NCBI GenBank assembly: GCA_043745195.1
Contig: JAYTTF010000049.1
Span: 17,967 to 81,966 of the forward strand
Direction of reading: 5' to 3'
Length of the DNA stretch: 64,000 nucleotides
Source: JANXSF01 sp043745195
GTDB taxonomy: Bacteria; Acidobacteriota; Terriglobia; Bryobacterales; Bryobacteraceae
Shown: positions 15,995-24,780 of the stretch, in pieces
How positions within the stretch are numbered: the first letter of the stretch is position 1
Layout of the letters: each line of letters starts with the position of its first letter
Made by a program: the position numbers and the translations under genes
Notes under the pieces: model-generated
What the model saw: only the letters and a program-made list of their open reading frames with translations
The model's database searches: none
What the model was told of the DNA's origin: nothing

Positions 15995-18900
15995 TTAGAA
16001 TACGAAACGCAAGCCGAATTGAATAATGCGCATGGGTTGAATCGTTGAAGTAATTTGCCCAGGAGCACCGGCATCTTTCACGCCGATGTTCTGAACAGGA
16101 TCCGCTCCACCAGGTGCTGAAGGCAAATAGGCCGGGCCCGTTCGCAGACCGCGGTTTGGAATTCCGAAGTTGGGATGGTTTGCAATGTTGAACATTTCCG
16201 CGCGGAACTGCACATTCATTGTTTCCCGGAAACGGAAGTTCTTGAGTAATGACATATCGACGTTCTTCATTCCAGGACCATCCAGTACCGAAACACCCGA
16301 ATTGCCGTAATGGCAGCGTTCGGGGAAGCGAGTGTCCTGGCACGAGACAACCTTGAAGGCGGATGGGTCAAAGAAGCGTTGCACACTTCCATTGTCGATC
16401 ACACCACTGCCTATTCGATCCGGCCGTACTGGCGAGTTTGCAGTGTTCAAGGTATTGCCCTGTGCAACAGTAAACGGAAATCCAGTCCGCAACGTCACGA
16501 TCCCGGTCACTTGCCATCCACCCAAAATATACTTGCCCGCACCACTTTTCATTCCAGCGAAAGTAGGTATTTCGTAGATGAAATTGGAAACAATATTGTG
16601 ACGGACATCGAAAGGATAGCGGCCTTTTTCTGGCAGCCGGTTGCGAGGATTCTGCCAGGTATTGGTTGTTCCGCCGAATGCTTCATTGCGGCCATACCCT
16701 TCACCCAACGATTGGCTGTAGGTATAAGCAATCCCAAATTGCAGACCATGAGACATGCGCTTTTCGTAATTCATCTGCAGGCCGTGATACCAGGAGTTGG
16801 AACCATTGGTGAGGAAGCGAACTCGAGTCAAAGGACGAAGTGGACCGCCAGGACCATCCACTACGAATTGGATAGGCCGACGAAGCTGCACTGTGGAAGT
16901 GGGAGTGTCGAAAGCAGGATCGGGGTTGTTGTATTCCCAAGTACTATCAATGTTTGTTCCCTTGCTGCCAACATATCCAACCGTCAACACTTGACGACCT
17001 GGAAGTTGCCGTTGGATATCAAAGCTCCATTGCGCTATGTAAGGTTGCAGGTTTGTCTTGTCCAAGGTGTTGGCATTGATTGCGCTGGTGGTGTTCACAA
17101 CTCCAAACGGTGCAGCGAATGTAAGTGGTGTAGCTGCTAACAATTTTCCTGTGGCGTCCGCACCACTGGCAAAGTTACTGGAACCGGAGAGTGGAGGATT
17201 CAAGTTCAAAATCGTGTAATTATTCAACTGGTGAACGTTGTAGTAAATACCGAAGCCAGCGCGCACAACCGTCTTTTCTGAAGCGCGATAGGCTATGCCA
17301 AGGCGCGGCATGAACAGCGTTTTTTGAGGATTGTAGAAGTTATACTGATTGCGAATGGTGGGCAACAAAGTTGGAAAGCCATTAACTTTGTCCTCAAAGC
17401 TTAACGTCCGCCACAAACCCCGAACGTCTTTGGCCATGGAGTTGAATTCGTATCGAACACCAATATTGATGGTCAACCGGCGATTCACCTTCCAATCGTC
17501 CTGCGCATAAAATGCAATGCGGTTTTGGTTCGATTCCGTAAGTGGCAGTCCTTCCGGTGAATTGGACGAAGATGGATATCCCAGCAGGAATGCGGCTAAA
17601 CCGCTGCGGGCAATGTTGTCAGCGAAGGCCAAATCGCCCCGAGCCGTGTTCGCTGCACCTCGGAACAAACTTACAAAACGGTAGTCCATTCCAAATTTCA
17701 TGTTATGGGTGCCGCGATTGTAAGTCACGTTGTCGTTGATCTGATGGACGTTATTGAAGTCGAAGCCGTTGCCGCCATCCCGATCCCCAATTCCAAGAAA
17801 GCCGTTAATGTTGAACGAAGGAAGACCCGCTTCACGCGATGTGAACTTTCGGTTGGCGTCCGTCAAAAGCCGGAAGCCCGTTAGTCCGATGGTGTCCAAA
17901 TCAAAGCTGGTATTGGAGCGCGGATTCAAAGTGTTGTCTACCGATCGGTTGTAGCCATACCGCAATTCGTTGATCAACGAAGGAGTAAAAATGTGTAGCC
18001 ACTGCGTTGCCACATTTTGATTGCGGCCCGCCACGAAGTATTGAAACAAGGGGTTATCACCTGGCGTTGTGAAGAAGGTAATATCCTGGAATGCGTACCG
18101 CCCAAAGATCTTGTCCTTGGCTGAAAAGTTGTGATCTCCGCGGACGAACACTTGATCTTCGTCCTGCTTCACACCACCTTCACCGAAGTAGTTGGATCCG
18201 GAAATGGGGTCGGGCTTGGCAACTTGTGCGGTTGGAAAGTACGCGAACAAAGCCTTCGCAGTGGGGCTGATTCTGCTGGCGGGAATAATATTCCCTGGGA
18301 ACGGAGTGCCCGTGAGAGGATCGGTGATAGCGACGTTTTGCGCTGCATTAGGACGATTCAAGAATGCACTCAGATCGCCATTCTTCATTGCTTCCGTAGG
18401 AACATTGGCGTTGCCCACCAATCCAGGCTGGCGGCGCGCACGGTGTTCATAGTTCACCATGAAGAAGGTCTTATCCTTCCCGTTATAGAGTTTCGGGATT
18501 AGCACTGGGCCGGTCCAAACTCCACCGTATTGATTCTGCCGTAGCTTGTCTTTGGGACGCCGTACGGCTGTTGCTGAGTTGAAATAGTTTTGGAAATAGG
18601 CTTCAGCATCAAACTTGTCGTTACGCAGAAATTCAAACAGCGAACCGTGCATTGCGTTCGAACCGCTCTTGGTAATGATCATTACCTGTGCACCAGAGTT
18701 GGTTCCGTATTCCGCCGAATAGGATCCGGAGAGCACCTTGAATTCTTCAATCGCTTCAGTGGATGGTGAAAATGGAATGGTGTTGACGCGCGGCTCAGTT
18801 GCCACAACGCCATCCAACGTTCCATGCATATTCGTATCGCGCTGGCCGTTTGCGGAAATTGAAATAGCTTGGCCCGCGATTGGTACCCCACCGCCTCCGC

Positions 18901-19417
18901 CAGTCAATCCGTCAAAACCCATGCGCCCACCAAACTGAACACCAGGCTGCATCACAGCCAAACCTGCAAGGTTGCGTCCGTTCAAAGGAAGTTCTACAAC
19001 ACGGCGCTGTTCCACTACTTGGCCCAGTGACGATTCGTCCGTCTTCAACTGCGCAACTTCAGCGGTGATGGTAACCAGTTCGGTTTGCGCACCAACTTCA
19101 AGTCGGAAGTCCACTCGGGCCTTCTGGTTGATCTGCAATTCAATGCCCTTTTGGGTTTCGGTTTTAAAGCCTTTGGTTTCCACCGTAACGCTGTACATGC
19201 CGACGTCAAGAAGAGGGAAACCGTAATCACCAGTAGCATTGGAAGTAACTTCACGGCGAATGCCCGTATTAATATTGAAGGATGTAACTTTGGCCCCAGT
19301 CACAAGAGCACCCGAGGAATCAGTTACCGTTCCTAAAATAGTTGTGGAAGTGGTTTGAGCCCCAGCGGGGAACACCGAAACAAATAGCGAAACCAAAAGC
19401 GGAAGTACACGTTTCAT
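15995..19417 (-). CDS. Oar-like TonB-dependent outer-membrane receptor with carboxypeptidase-regulatory N-domain
   Basis: The 1140-residue product begins with a signal peptide (LPLLVSLFVSVFPAGAQ), then an Ig-like carboxypeptidase-regulatory domain (about 25-105: ILGTVTDSSGALVTGAKVT to KARVDFRLEVGAQ), a TonB plug (VVEQRRVVELPLNGRNLAGL, STEAIEEFKVLSGSYSAEYG, GAQVMIITKSGSN) and a large beta-barrel ending in the aromatic terminal strand RIIQFGLRFVF. This layout is expanded in Acidobacteriota and is thought to import large substrates such as glycans or peptides. ATG 19417 is chosen for its excellent AGGAGG five bases upstream. The amidohydrolase downstream is probably in the same transcript. Confidence 0.93.
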   Translation of the reverse strand: MKRVLPLLVSLFVSVFPAGAQTTSTTILGTVTDSSGALVTGAKVTSFNINTGIRREVTSNATGDYGFPLLDVGMYSVTVETKGFKTETQKGIELQINQKARVDFRLEVGAQTELVTITAEVAQLKTDESSLGQVVEQRRVVELPLNGRNLAGLAVMQPGVQFGGRMGFDGLTGGGGGVPIAGQAISISANGQRDTNMHGTLDGVVATEPRVNTIPFSPSTEAIEEFKVLSGSYSAEYGTNSGAQVMIITKSGSNAMHGSLFEFLRNDKFDAEAYFQNYFNSATAVRRPKDKLRQNQYGGVWTGPVLIPKLYNGKDKTFFMVNYEHRARRQPGLVGNANVPTEAMKNGDLSAFLNRPNAAQNVAITDPLTGTPFPGNIIPASRISPTAKALFAYFPTAQVAKPDPISGSNYFGEGGVKQDEDQVFVRGDHNFSAKDKIFGRYAFQDITFFTTPGDNPLFQYFVAGRNQNVATQWLHIFTPSLINELRYGYNRSVDNTLNPRSNTSFDLDTIGLTGFRLLTDANRKFTSREAGLPSFNINGFLGIGDRDGGNGFDFNNVHQINDNVTYNRGTHNMKFGMDYRFVSLFRGAANTARGDLAFADNIARSGLAAFLLGYPSSSNSPEGLPLTESNQNRIAFYAQDDWKVNRRLTINIGVRYEFNSMAKDVRGLWRTLSFEDKVNGFPTLLPTIRNQYNFYNPQKTLFMPRLGIAYRASEKTVVRAGFGIYYNVHQLNNYTILNLNPPLSGSSNFASGADATGKLLAATPLTFAAPFGVVNTTSAINANTLDKTNLQPYIAQWSFDIQRQLPGRQVLTVGYVGSKGTNIDSTWEYNNPDPAFDTPTSTVQLRRPIQFVVDGPGGPLRPLTRVRFLTNGSNSWYHGLQMNYEKRMSHGLQFGIAYTYSQSLGEGYGRNEAFGGTTNTWQNPRNRLPEKGRYPFDVRHNIVSNFIYEIPTFAGMKSGAGKYILGGWQVTGIVTLRTGFPFTVAQGNTLNTANSPVRPDRIGSGVIDNGSVQRFFDPSAFKVVSCQDTRFPERCHYGNSGVSVLDGPGMKNVDMSLLKNFRFRETMNVQFRAEMFNIANHPNFGIPNRGLRTGPAYLPSAPGGADPVQNIGVKDAGAPGQITSTIQPMRIIQFGLRFVF

Positions 19418-19495
19418 TGAAGCCTCCTGGAAAGATTTAGTCATTGAAGTAATGCTAATTGGCGGAGGGAGCAAAGTCAATCGTCATCGCCAACT

Positions 19496-20788
19496 TTATC
19501 CTGCTGCCGCTCCTGATGCTTTCCAGTGAATTCCTTCGTTGGCCATGGATTCAACCAGCGATTCAAACGCACGGGGATCAATGATATAAGACTGCGCACC
19601 TTGATAATCAACACTGGCCGCCATGCCTTGTCCGCTAAGCATGATGCAAAGTTGCAATTCTCCAGGAGTCAGAATTGCGGCGTCGAGTCTAGCTGACCCT
19701 TCCGGACCCACCGTCACTTTTCGCAATAAGGACCTCAAGAATGCCGGATCATCCATACCCTCAAGACGCGCCCCCGCTCGCAGCCATTGCTGCTCTTTTG
19801 GTCCAAAGAAATGGGGACCCGAAGCGTAGGCAAGCAGAAAGACTATGATGTCTATGAAAGCCGCCAGCGTGAAGGAAAGCACATGCCTTGGCGTGGGTGC
19901 TTGTACAAGTTCGGTAATTGCCAGCAGCAAGTCTTCTTGTCCAGAAACAGTCTTGTCGATAGACGCCGCATAGCTGGGCACTTCCGGTTTCTCCAATTTG
20001 CCTTGGTGCAGTGCTTCAGCCATATCGTTCCAAGGGATGCCGTCCAAGGCTTCATGATAGGCACGCAGCTGTTTTTCCGTAGGATCAAGCGGCTTGCTTT
20101 GCACCCGGTATGCACGTAGGCGAGTCAGGCTGGTTTCCAGTTGCTTTTGCGTTTCACTCGCCAGCTTGGAATAACGATCGAATGCAGTGTAACGAACCCC
20201 TTCGCCGGTTCCTTCTTTATAAGCTCCGCCAACTCCCTTTGCCTCTTTCGCTACAGCTTCACGGACCTTGGCCAGGTAAGGGTCTGTGTCTTGAGCCGCT
20301 GAAATATGGCCGTAAGTTTTTTCAGCCACCGTCATTTCATCCAACGCCAGCACATGTCTGCGAGCCTCGGTGGCAGCACCTGCCAGTTGCTCTTCCGTTT
20401 TTTGCGACGCTGAATTCAAAGTGTCGTAGAGTTGCCGTTGCACCAGTGCCGGGCGCTCCTTGGCGGCAAACCAGGTGTAAAGACTAACGTAGGAAAACCC
20501 AATAGACACGGTCGCGGTCATCACATAGACAGTGATCAACAGTGCACGGCCAGTTCTGGAAAACCCTATCAGCCAGGCAACCAGTATAAGTGCTGATTGC
20601 ACTCCTAACGATGCAAGCAGTGCGAACCATTGTGATAGATACAATTCCATACCCGCCATGGTGGTGTACCAGGAGACGATGGAGAGAAGGCAGCTGGCAA
20701 CAAACAGGCCGCTGACCATGGACTTGCTGACAGATGAAATTGAGTTACGCGAAGTAGATGAAAAGGACACACGTCCTCCTGTGTTCAC
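19496..20788 (-). CDS. Four-helix membrane protein with a long helical soluble domain, unknown function
   Basis: The family is not recognised. The 430-residue product has three close membrane segments (about 24-43, 50-75 and 79-105), a soluble region of about 195 residues that is rich in Glu, Lys and Ala and likely helical or coiled (about 110-300), a fourth membrane segment (about 303-325: LSFTLAAFIDIIVFLLAYA), and a soluble C-terminal domain (about 330-430) with a predicted alpha/beta look. There is no enzymatic motif. The layout resembles membrane sensors or division/conjugation proteins with a large cytoplasmic or periplasmic insert. It lies alone between the TonB receptor and the sulfatase, all leftward. 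Confidence 0.75.
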   Translation of the reverse strand: MNTGGRVSFSSTSRNSISSVSKSMVSGLFVASCLLSIVSWYTTMAGMELYLSQWFALLASLGVQSALILVAWLIGFSRTGRALLITVYVMTATVSIGFSYVSLYTWFAAKERPALVQRQLYDTLNSASQKTEEQLAGAATEARRHVLALDEMTVAEKTYGHISAAQDTDPYLAKVREAVAKEAKGVGGAYKEGTGEGVRYTAFDRYSKLASETQKQLETSLTRLRAYRVQSKPLDPTEKQLRAYHEALDGIPWNDMAEALHQGKLEKPEVPSYAASIDKTVSGQEDLLLAITELVQAPTPRHVLSFTLAAFIDIIVFLLAYASGPHFFGPKEQQWLRAGARLEGMDDPAFLRSLLRKVTVGPEGSARLDAAILTPGELQLCIMLSGQGMAASVDYQGAQSYIIDPRAFESLVESMANEGIHWKASGAAAG

Positions 20789-20829
20789 CTACGCAACTAC
20801 AATTGGATTTGTTCCATCAAGAAAGAAGT

Positions 20830-22236
20830 TTACACTGGCACTAGAATATTCAGTGGATTTTTCTGCGGCCTGGGCTTGGTGCGTGCCGTCTTCAAATACT
20901 TTTCGATCTTTGCCAGAATCACCGGCTCCTGCTTAGCCACGTCCTTCGATTCCGTAGGATCGGTTTTCAGGTTATACAGCTCCAGCGCCACTCCTGGTTT
21001 GGGCCTCACCGCTTTCCAATCTCCCATGCGCACCGCTTGCATCGGCACTTCATCGGGGAAGGTGCCAGTCTTTCCATCGTAACGGGGCAACTCCCAATAC
21101 AGAAACTCCGCCTGTTCCTGTTTGCCGCCAAGCAACGTTGGCAAAACGGACCGGCCATCCATGCCCAACGGCGATTTTGTCCCGGCAATCTCTGCAGCAG
21201 TGGGAGGGAAGTCAACAAACATCCAGGGGAAATCACTGGTTTTACCCGCAGGAATTTTTCCAGGCCAGCGGGCAATCATCGGAACGCGAATGCCGCCTTC
21301 ATAGAAGTTTTGTTTGTGGCCGCGCAGGCCGCCGGTGCTGTTGAAAAATCCTCCATCGTCCCACAGGGCAGTGGCTGAACCATTGTCGGAGGTGAAAAAT
21401 ACAACCGTGTCGTTATCCAGATTCAAGCGTTTTAATTCGTCCATGATTCTGCCGACGTAGGTATCAAGACGTGAAATCATGCCGGCATATGTGGAAAGAG
21501 GATAAGCCTGATCGGCGTAATGTTTCCGGGGGTCAACGTAAGGTTTGGGTTCTTTGAACGTCGCCGAATAAGGGTCCACCGAATCTTTCGGAGCCAGCAG
21601 TTCAAGGTGCGGAATGGTAAATGGGGCGTAAAGGAAGAAGGGCTGCTTCGCATTGCTGCCGATGAATTGAACGGCTGCCCCGGCGATCAGATCGTTAGCA
21701 AATGCCCCGCGTTCATTCGCACCATTTTCAGGCAAGCGAAGAATTTCGTCGTCTTCAATCAAATACCCCGGATATTGGAAATGCGCGTGAACCTGGTGCA
21801 AATATCCCAAGAATCGATCAAAGCCATGCTTGGAGGGCACACCATCTGTCTTAAGATCTCCAAGCCCCCACTTACCAAAACAGCCGCAAGTGTAGCCCAC
21901 CTGTTTAAGCGTTTGCGCCACTGTATAATCACTCGCCAACAGCGGAGCGCCACCCGGGTTAGATCGAATACTGGTATGGCCGCCATGAAGACCAGTCATC
22001 AAAACACTTCGCGATGGAGCGCAAACCGTGCAGCCCGCATAGGCATGAGTGAAGCGGGTCCCCTCCTTGGCCAGACGGTCAATGTTGGGGGTCTTAATAT
22101 GCTTCTGCCCATAGCAGCCCAGATCACCGTAACCCATATCGTCAGCCATGATCCAAACAATGTTCGGCTTACGTGTGGGCTGCGCGGACAAGGCTGCAGC
22201 GCTGAAGGAGCTTAAAAGAAATTGGCGGCGATTCAT
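20830..22236 (-). CDS. Exported sulfatase (arylsulfatase A-like)
   Basis: The 468-residue product begins MNRRQFLLSSFSAAALSAQ, a Tat-like signal peptide. The sulfatase core follows: metal-binding NIVWIMADDMGYGDLGCYG, and the modification site C72-A-P-S-R76 in VCAPSRSVLMTG, where the cysteine would be turned into formylglycine by a sulfatase-maturing enzyme (none is encoded here). A second metal region reads FFTSDNGSA. Such sulfatases remove sulfate esters from polysaccharides. It lies leftward next to a rhodanese gene, which would fit sulfur handling but may be chance. Confidence 0.93.
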   Translation of the reverse strand: MNRRQFLLSSFSAAALSAQPTRKPNIVWIMADDMGYGDLGCYGQKHIKTPNIDRLAKEGTRFTHAYAGCTVCAPSRSVLMTGLHGGHTSIRSNPGGAPLLASDYTVAQTLKQVGYTCGCFGKWGLGDLKTDGVPSKHGFDRFLGYLHQVHAHFQYPGYLIEDDEILRLPENGANERGAFANDLIAGAAVQFIGSNAKQPFFLYAPFTIPHLELLAPKDSVDPYSATFKEPKPYVDPRKHYADQAYPLSTYAGMISRLDTYVGRIMDELKRLNLDNDTVVFFTSDNGSATALWDDGGFFNSTGGLRGHKQNFYEGGIRVPMIARWPGKIPAGKTSDFPWMFVDFPPTAAEIAGTKSPLGMDGRSVLPTLLGGKQEQAEFLYWELPRYDGKTGTFPDEVPMQAVRMGDWKAVRPKPGVALELYNLKTDPTESKDVAKQEPVILAKIEKYLKTARTKPRPQKNPLNILVPV

Positions 22237-22249
22237 AAGTTACTCACGT

Positions 22250-22591
22250 TTAGTATCGCGGAACTGTGGCATCAATGTCACGGCTCCACTGATCGATGCC
22301 TCCAATTAAACTAGTGCAGTTTTCCAACCCCTGATGCCGCAACCATTGCACAACGTTTAAGCTGCGCACGCCGTGATGGCAGATCACTAAAAGCGGCGAT
22401 TGATCGGCCTGCGCTTCCAATTCCTGCAATCGATTTGGTACAGACCCCATGGGCACCAAATTTGAACCAGTAATGGCCGCAGTCTGAAACTCCCACTGCT
22501 CACGGACATCAATAATACAGAACTTTTCTCCGGCAGCAATGCGTTCTTGCACCTTAATTGGCGACAACTCTAACGGTATTGCTTCGTGCAC
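22250..22591 (-). CDS. Single-domain rhodanese-like protein
   Basis: From the GTG at 22591 (GGGGGA just upstream) the 113-residue product is one rhodanese domain: IIDVREQWEFQTAAITGSNLVPMG, then the active-site loop ICHHGVRS, where the catalytic cysteine (C in VICHHG) is present, and WLRHQGLENCTSLIGGIDQW. Such proteins move sulfane sulfur, for example from thiosulfate. An ATG at 22774 would give a 174-residue product that overlaps the divergent gene and adds a leader without family likeness, so it is rejected. The gene is divergent from the DUF1080 gene by 38 bp. Confidence 0.85.
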   Translation of the reverse strand: MHEAIPLELSPIKVQERIAAGEKFCIIDVREQWEFQTAAITGSNLVPMGSVPNRLQELEAQADQSPLLVICHHGVRSLNVVQWLRHQGLENCTSLIGGIDQWSRDIDATVPRY

Positions 22592-22629
22592 ACTTTCCCC
22601 CTGCGTCGAATTGTAGTAATAATAGAGCC

Positions 22630-23340
22630 GTGAAGCAAATAACACTGGTAATGTTTTTCGCGCTTGTTGCCGCAGGACAGCAAGCAATGACTCCGCAGGT
22701 AGTGGAACCCGGTGGCCCAGGCAAGGCCCCGTCGGACGCGGTGGTTTTATTCGACGGAAAAGATACCTCTTCATGGACGAAAACAGATGGCTCTAGTATT
22801 GGCTGCCTAGTGAAGGATACGGAGCTACTGTGCTCTTCCGGCGTTGGCGATATTGTTACCAAGCACAAGTTCAACAACGCGCAGATTCACTTGGAATTTG
22901 CACCGCCGTTGATGCCTGAAAGTAAGGGCCAGTTGAAAGGAAACAGCGGCGTTTATATTCACCAGTTGTACGAAATCCAAATTCTGGATTCCTATAACAA
23001 TCCCACCTACGCCACCGGCATTGCAGGCGCTTTATATGGACAGGCTCCGCCGCTGGTGAATGCCGCGCTTCCGCCCGAACATTGGCAGAGTTACGATATT
23101 GTGTTCCATGCACCGCAATGCAGCTCCGATGGAAAGCTGATGGCGCAGGGCACGGTGACCGTTTTTTGGAATGGCGTCCTGGTGCAGGATCATACTCCGA
23201 TTCTGGAATCAGCGAAGAGCTGTGCCGAGGGGCGGCGAGGTGCACCGGGTCCCTTAATGCTGCAGGATCATAGCGGCTTCAAGGATGCTCCCCAGACCAC
23301 CATGAAGTTCCGCAACATCTGGCTGCGGGAATTAAAGTAG
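22630..23340 (+). CDS. Secreted DUF1080 (3-keto-disaccharide hydrolase-like) protein
   Basis: From the GTG at 22630 the 236-residue product has a signal peptide (QITLVMFFALVAAGQQ) and one DUF1080 jelly-roll domain: VVLFDGKDTSSWT at the front, GNSGVYIHQLYEIQILDSY in the middle, and the end FRNIWLREL, all hallmarks of this concanavalin-like fold. Some members cleave glycosidic bonds in 3-keto sugars; many are uncharacterised. An upstream ATG at 22558 would overlap the rhodanese coding region. The start is not fixed by a strong Shine-Dalgarno; an internal ATG at 22651 would cut the signal peptide n-region. Confidence 0.85.
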   Translation: MKQITLVMFFALVAAGQQAMTPQVVEPGGPGKAPSDAVVLFDGKDTSSWTKTDGSSIGCLVKDTELLCSSGVGDIVTKHKFNNAQIHLEFAPPLMPESKGQLKGNSGVYIHQLYEIQILDSYNNPTYATGIAGALYGQAPPLVNAALPPEHWQSYDIVFHAPQCSSDGKLMAQGTVTVFWNGVLVQDHTPILESAKSCAEGRRGAPGPLMLQDHSGFKDAPQTTMKFRNIWLRELK

Positions 23341-23375
23341 TCTAAATCGAATGTGAGAAGGCTAAAATATAGCGA

Positions 23376-24179
23376 GTGAAACAAATTTTTCTCGCCGTAT
23401 CATGCCTTGCCGCCCTTGCCCAAGATCCTGAAAACTGGAAGCGCCCCATTGCGCCCTTCCAAATCTCCGGCAACGTCTACTACGTCGGCACAGAAGACCT
23501 TGGCTGCTATCTGGTCACAACTAAGCAAGGTCACATTCTAATCAATACCGGGCTTGTCGATTCCCTGCCTCTTATCAACCAGAGCATCGAGAAGCTCGGC
23601 TTCCAACTGAAGGACATCAAAATCCTTCTCACCATGCAAGCCCACTACGATCACGTGGCCGCAATGGCGGAAGTGCAAATAGCCGCTGGCGCGAAAATGT
23701 ATGCAACCCCGGGCGATAAAGCAGCGTTGGAAAGTGGCGGTAAGATCGACGGATTCGGCGATTCCCCTGCCTACCAATTCACTCCCATCCGGGTTTATAA
23801 AATTCTCAAGGATCGAGAAACCATCAAGCTCGGCGATGCCAAAATTACAGTGCTCTTCCATTCCGGCCACACCAAAGGTGCAGCCAGCTATCAAATAACG
23901 GGCAAGGGTAAACCGGTGTTGCTAGTGAACATTCCCAGCGTGGTGCAACCGCTTGTTGGCAACAAAACTTACCCGAATGTTGTGGAAGATTTTGAACGCG
24001 CGTTTGTCGCCCAAAAGAAACTGCACCCTGGCATCTGGCTAGCTGGGCACGCCTCGCAGTCGGGCATGCATACGAAATTGAAGGCCGGCAATTTTGATGA
24101 TCCTCAAGGCTACACCAACGCCATCGCGAAGGCCGAAGCAGCTTTCCGCGAACGTTTAGCAAAAGAGCGGAAGCAATAA
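23376..24179 (+). CDS. Secreted subclass B3 metallo-beta-lactamase-fold enzyme with Q-x-H-x-D-H motif
   Basis: The 267-residue product starts with GTG 23376 and has a signal peptide (IFLAVSCLAALAQ). The metal motif reads Q88-A-H90-Y-D92-H93, followed by H165 in SGHTKGA and H225 in LAGHASQSG, matching in order the ligands of B3 enzymes; Gln replaces the usual first His (His116 in BBL numbering). That change is known from GOB enzymes of Elizabethkingia, which are active beta-lactamases. The overall text (NTGLVDSLPLI, NIPSVVQPLVGN, VEDFERAF) is B3-like rather than glyoxalase II-like. Whether it hydrolyses beta-lactams is untested; relatives in soil bacteria vary. It is preceded closely by the DUF1080 gene. 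Confidence 0.87.
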   Translation: MKQIFLAVSCLAALAQDPENWKRPIAPFQISGNVYYVGTEDLGCYLVTTKQGHILINTGLVDSLPLINQSIEKLGFQLKDIKILLTMQAHYDHVAAMAEVQIAAGAKMYATPGDKAALESGGKIDGFGDSPAYQFTPIRVYKILKDRETIKLGDAKITVLFHSGHTKGAASYQITGKGKPVLLVNIPSVVQPLVGNKTYPNVVEDFERAFVAQKKLHPGIWLAGHASQSGMHTKLKAGNFDDPQGYTNAIAKAEAAFRERLAKERKQ

Positions 24180-24780
24180 TCATTTGTTCCCCTGCGGGTA
24201 GATTGTCTCGCCGCGCTCCAGCATTTCGACAAACGTCTCAATCTTCTTCCGTCGAATGGCCTCGGTCTTCACGTTGTGAATCCGAAAGGCCATTGCAAAG
24301 CGATTCTGTGCGTTTAGTTGCTTAAACATTTCCCGGGCCTGCGGGCTGTCATCGATTGCGGCTTGCAACTCATCAGGGATCTTCATGTCTTTGCCGCTTC
24401 CATAAGCGCGGTCTCATCGCCTCAACGGCCTTCAGCCCGTGCTCTGTCATGCGGCCTTCCTTGATCAACCGCGCAACATTCTCAACATTGATCCGGCTCC
24501 AAACGCTCCTGTTGCGGCGCGGCGTGTAGCGCTGCAAGTAGCTCTTGTTGTCCAGACTCTTTTTCACCCCATCGATCCAGCGCCAGCAAAGCACCACGTC
24601 GAAAGCTTCCTTGGGGGTGATCGATTTTAGCCCCGAATTCAGCTTGTGAATTTTGATCCAGAGTTCGTCTTCCTTATCGTGGTGCTTGCCAAGCCACGCA
24701 TAAAAATGATCGGAGTTCTTAAACTCGCGCACTTTGCCAGGATTGACTATGATTGCTGCCATATGGATGCGATCATTCAT
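24180..24780 (-). pseudogene. YdeI/OmdA-like protein split by a frameshift
   Basis: Two leftward ORFs make up one family member. The front ORF (24780-24373, 135 codons) carries the YdeI N-domain (FYAWLGKHHDKEDELWIKIHK, KEAFDVVLCWRWIDG, YLQRYTPRRNRSVWSRIN). It leaves frame near 24410 and ends in family-unlike residues PRLWKRQRHEDP. The other frame at the same place reads RAYGSGKDMKIPDELQAAI and continues into the C-terminal bacteriocin-protection/OmdA domain (RFAMAFRIHN, RRKKIETFVEMLERGETIYP) to 24180. A single extra base, probably a C around 24408-24412, explains this. It is either an inactivated gene or a sequencing error. The function of the family is unclear. Confidence 0.8.

Noticed and set aside
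15124..16026. 300-codon rightward ORF
   Set aside because: It is the antisense shadow of the amidohydrolase, whose motifs are intact on the minus strand.
24373..24420. Programmed frameshift in the YdeI-like gene
   Set aside because: No slippery heptamer or following pseudoknot is visible; a simple indel is more likely.
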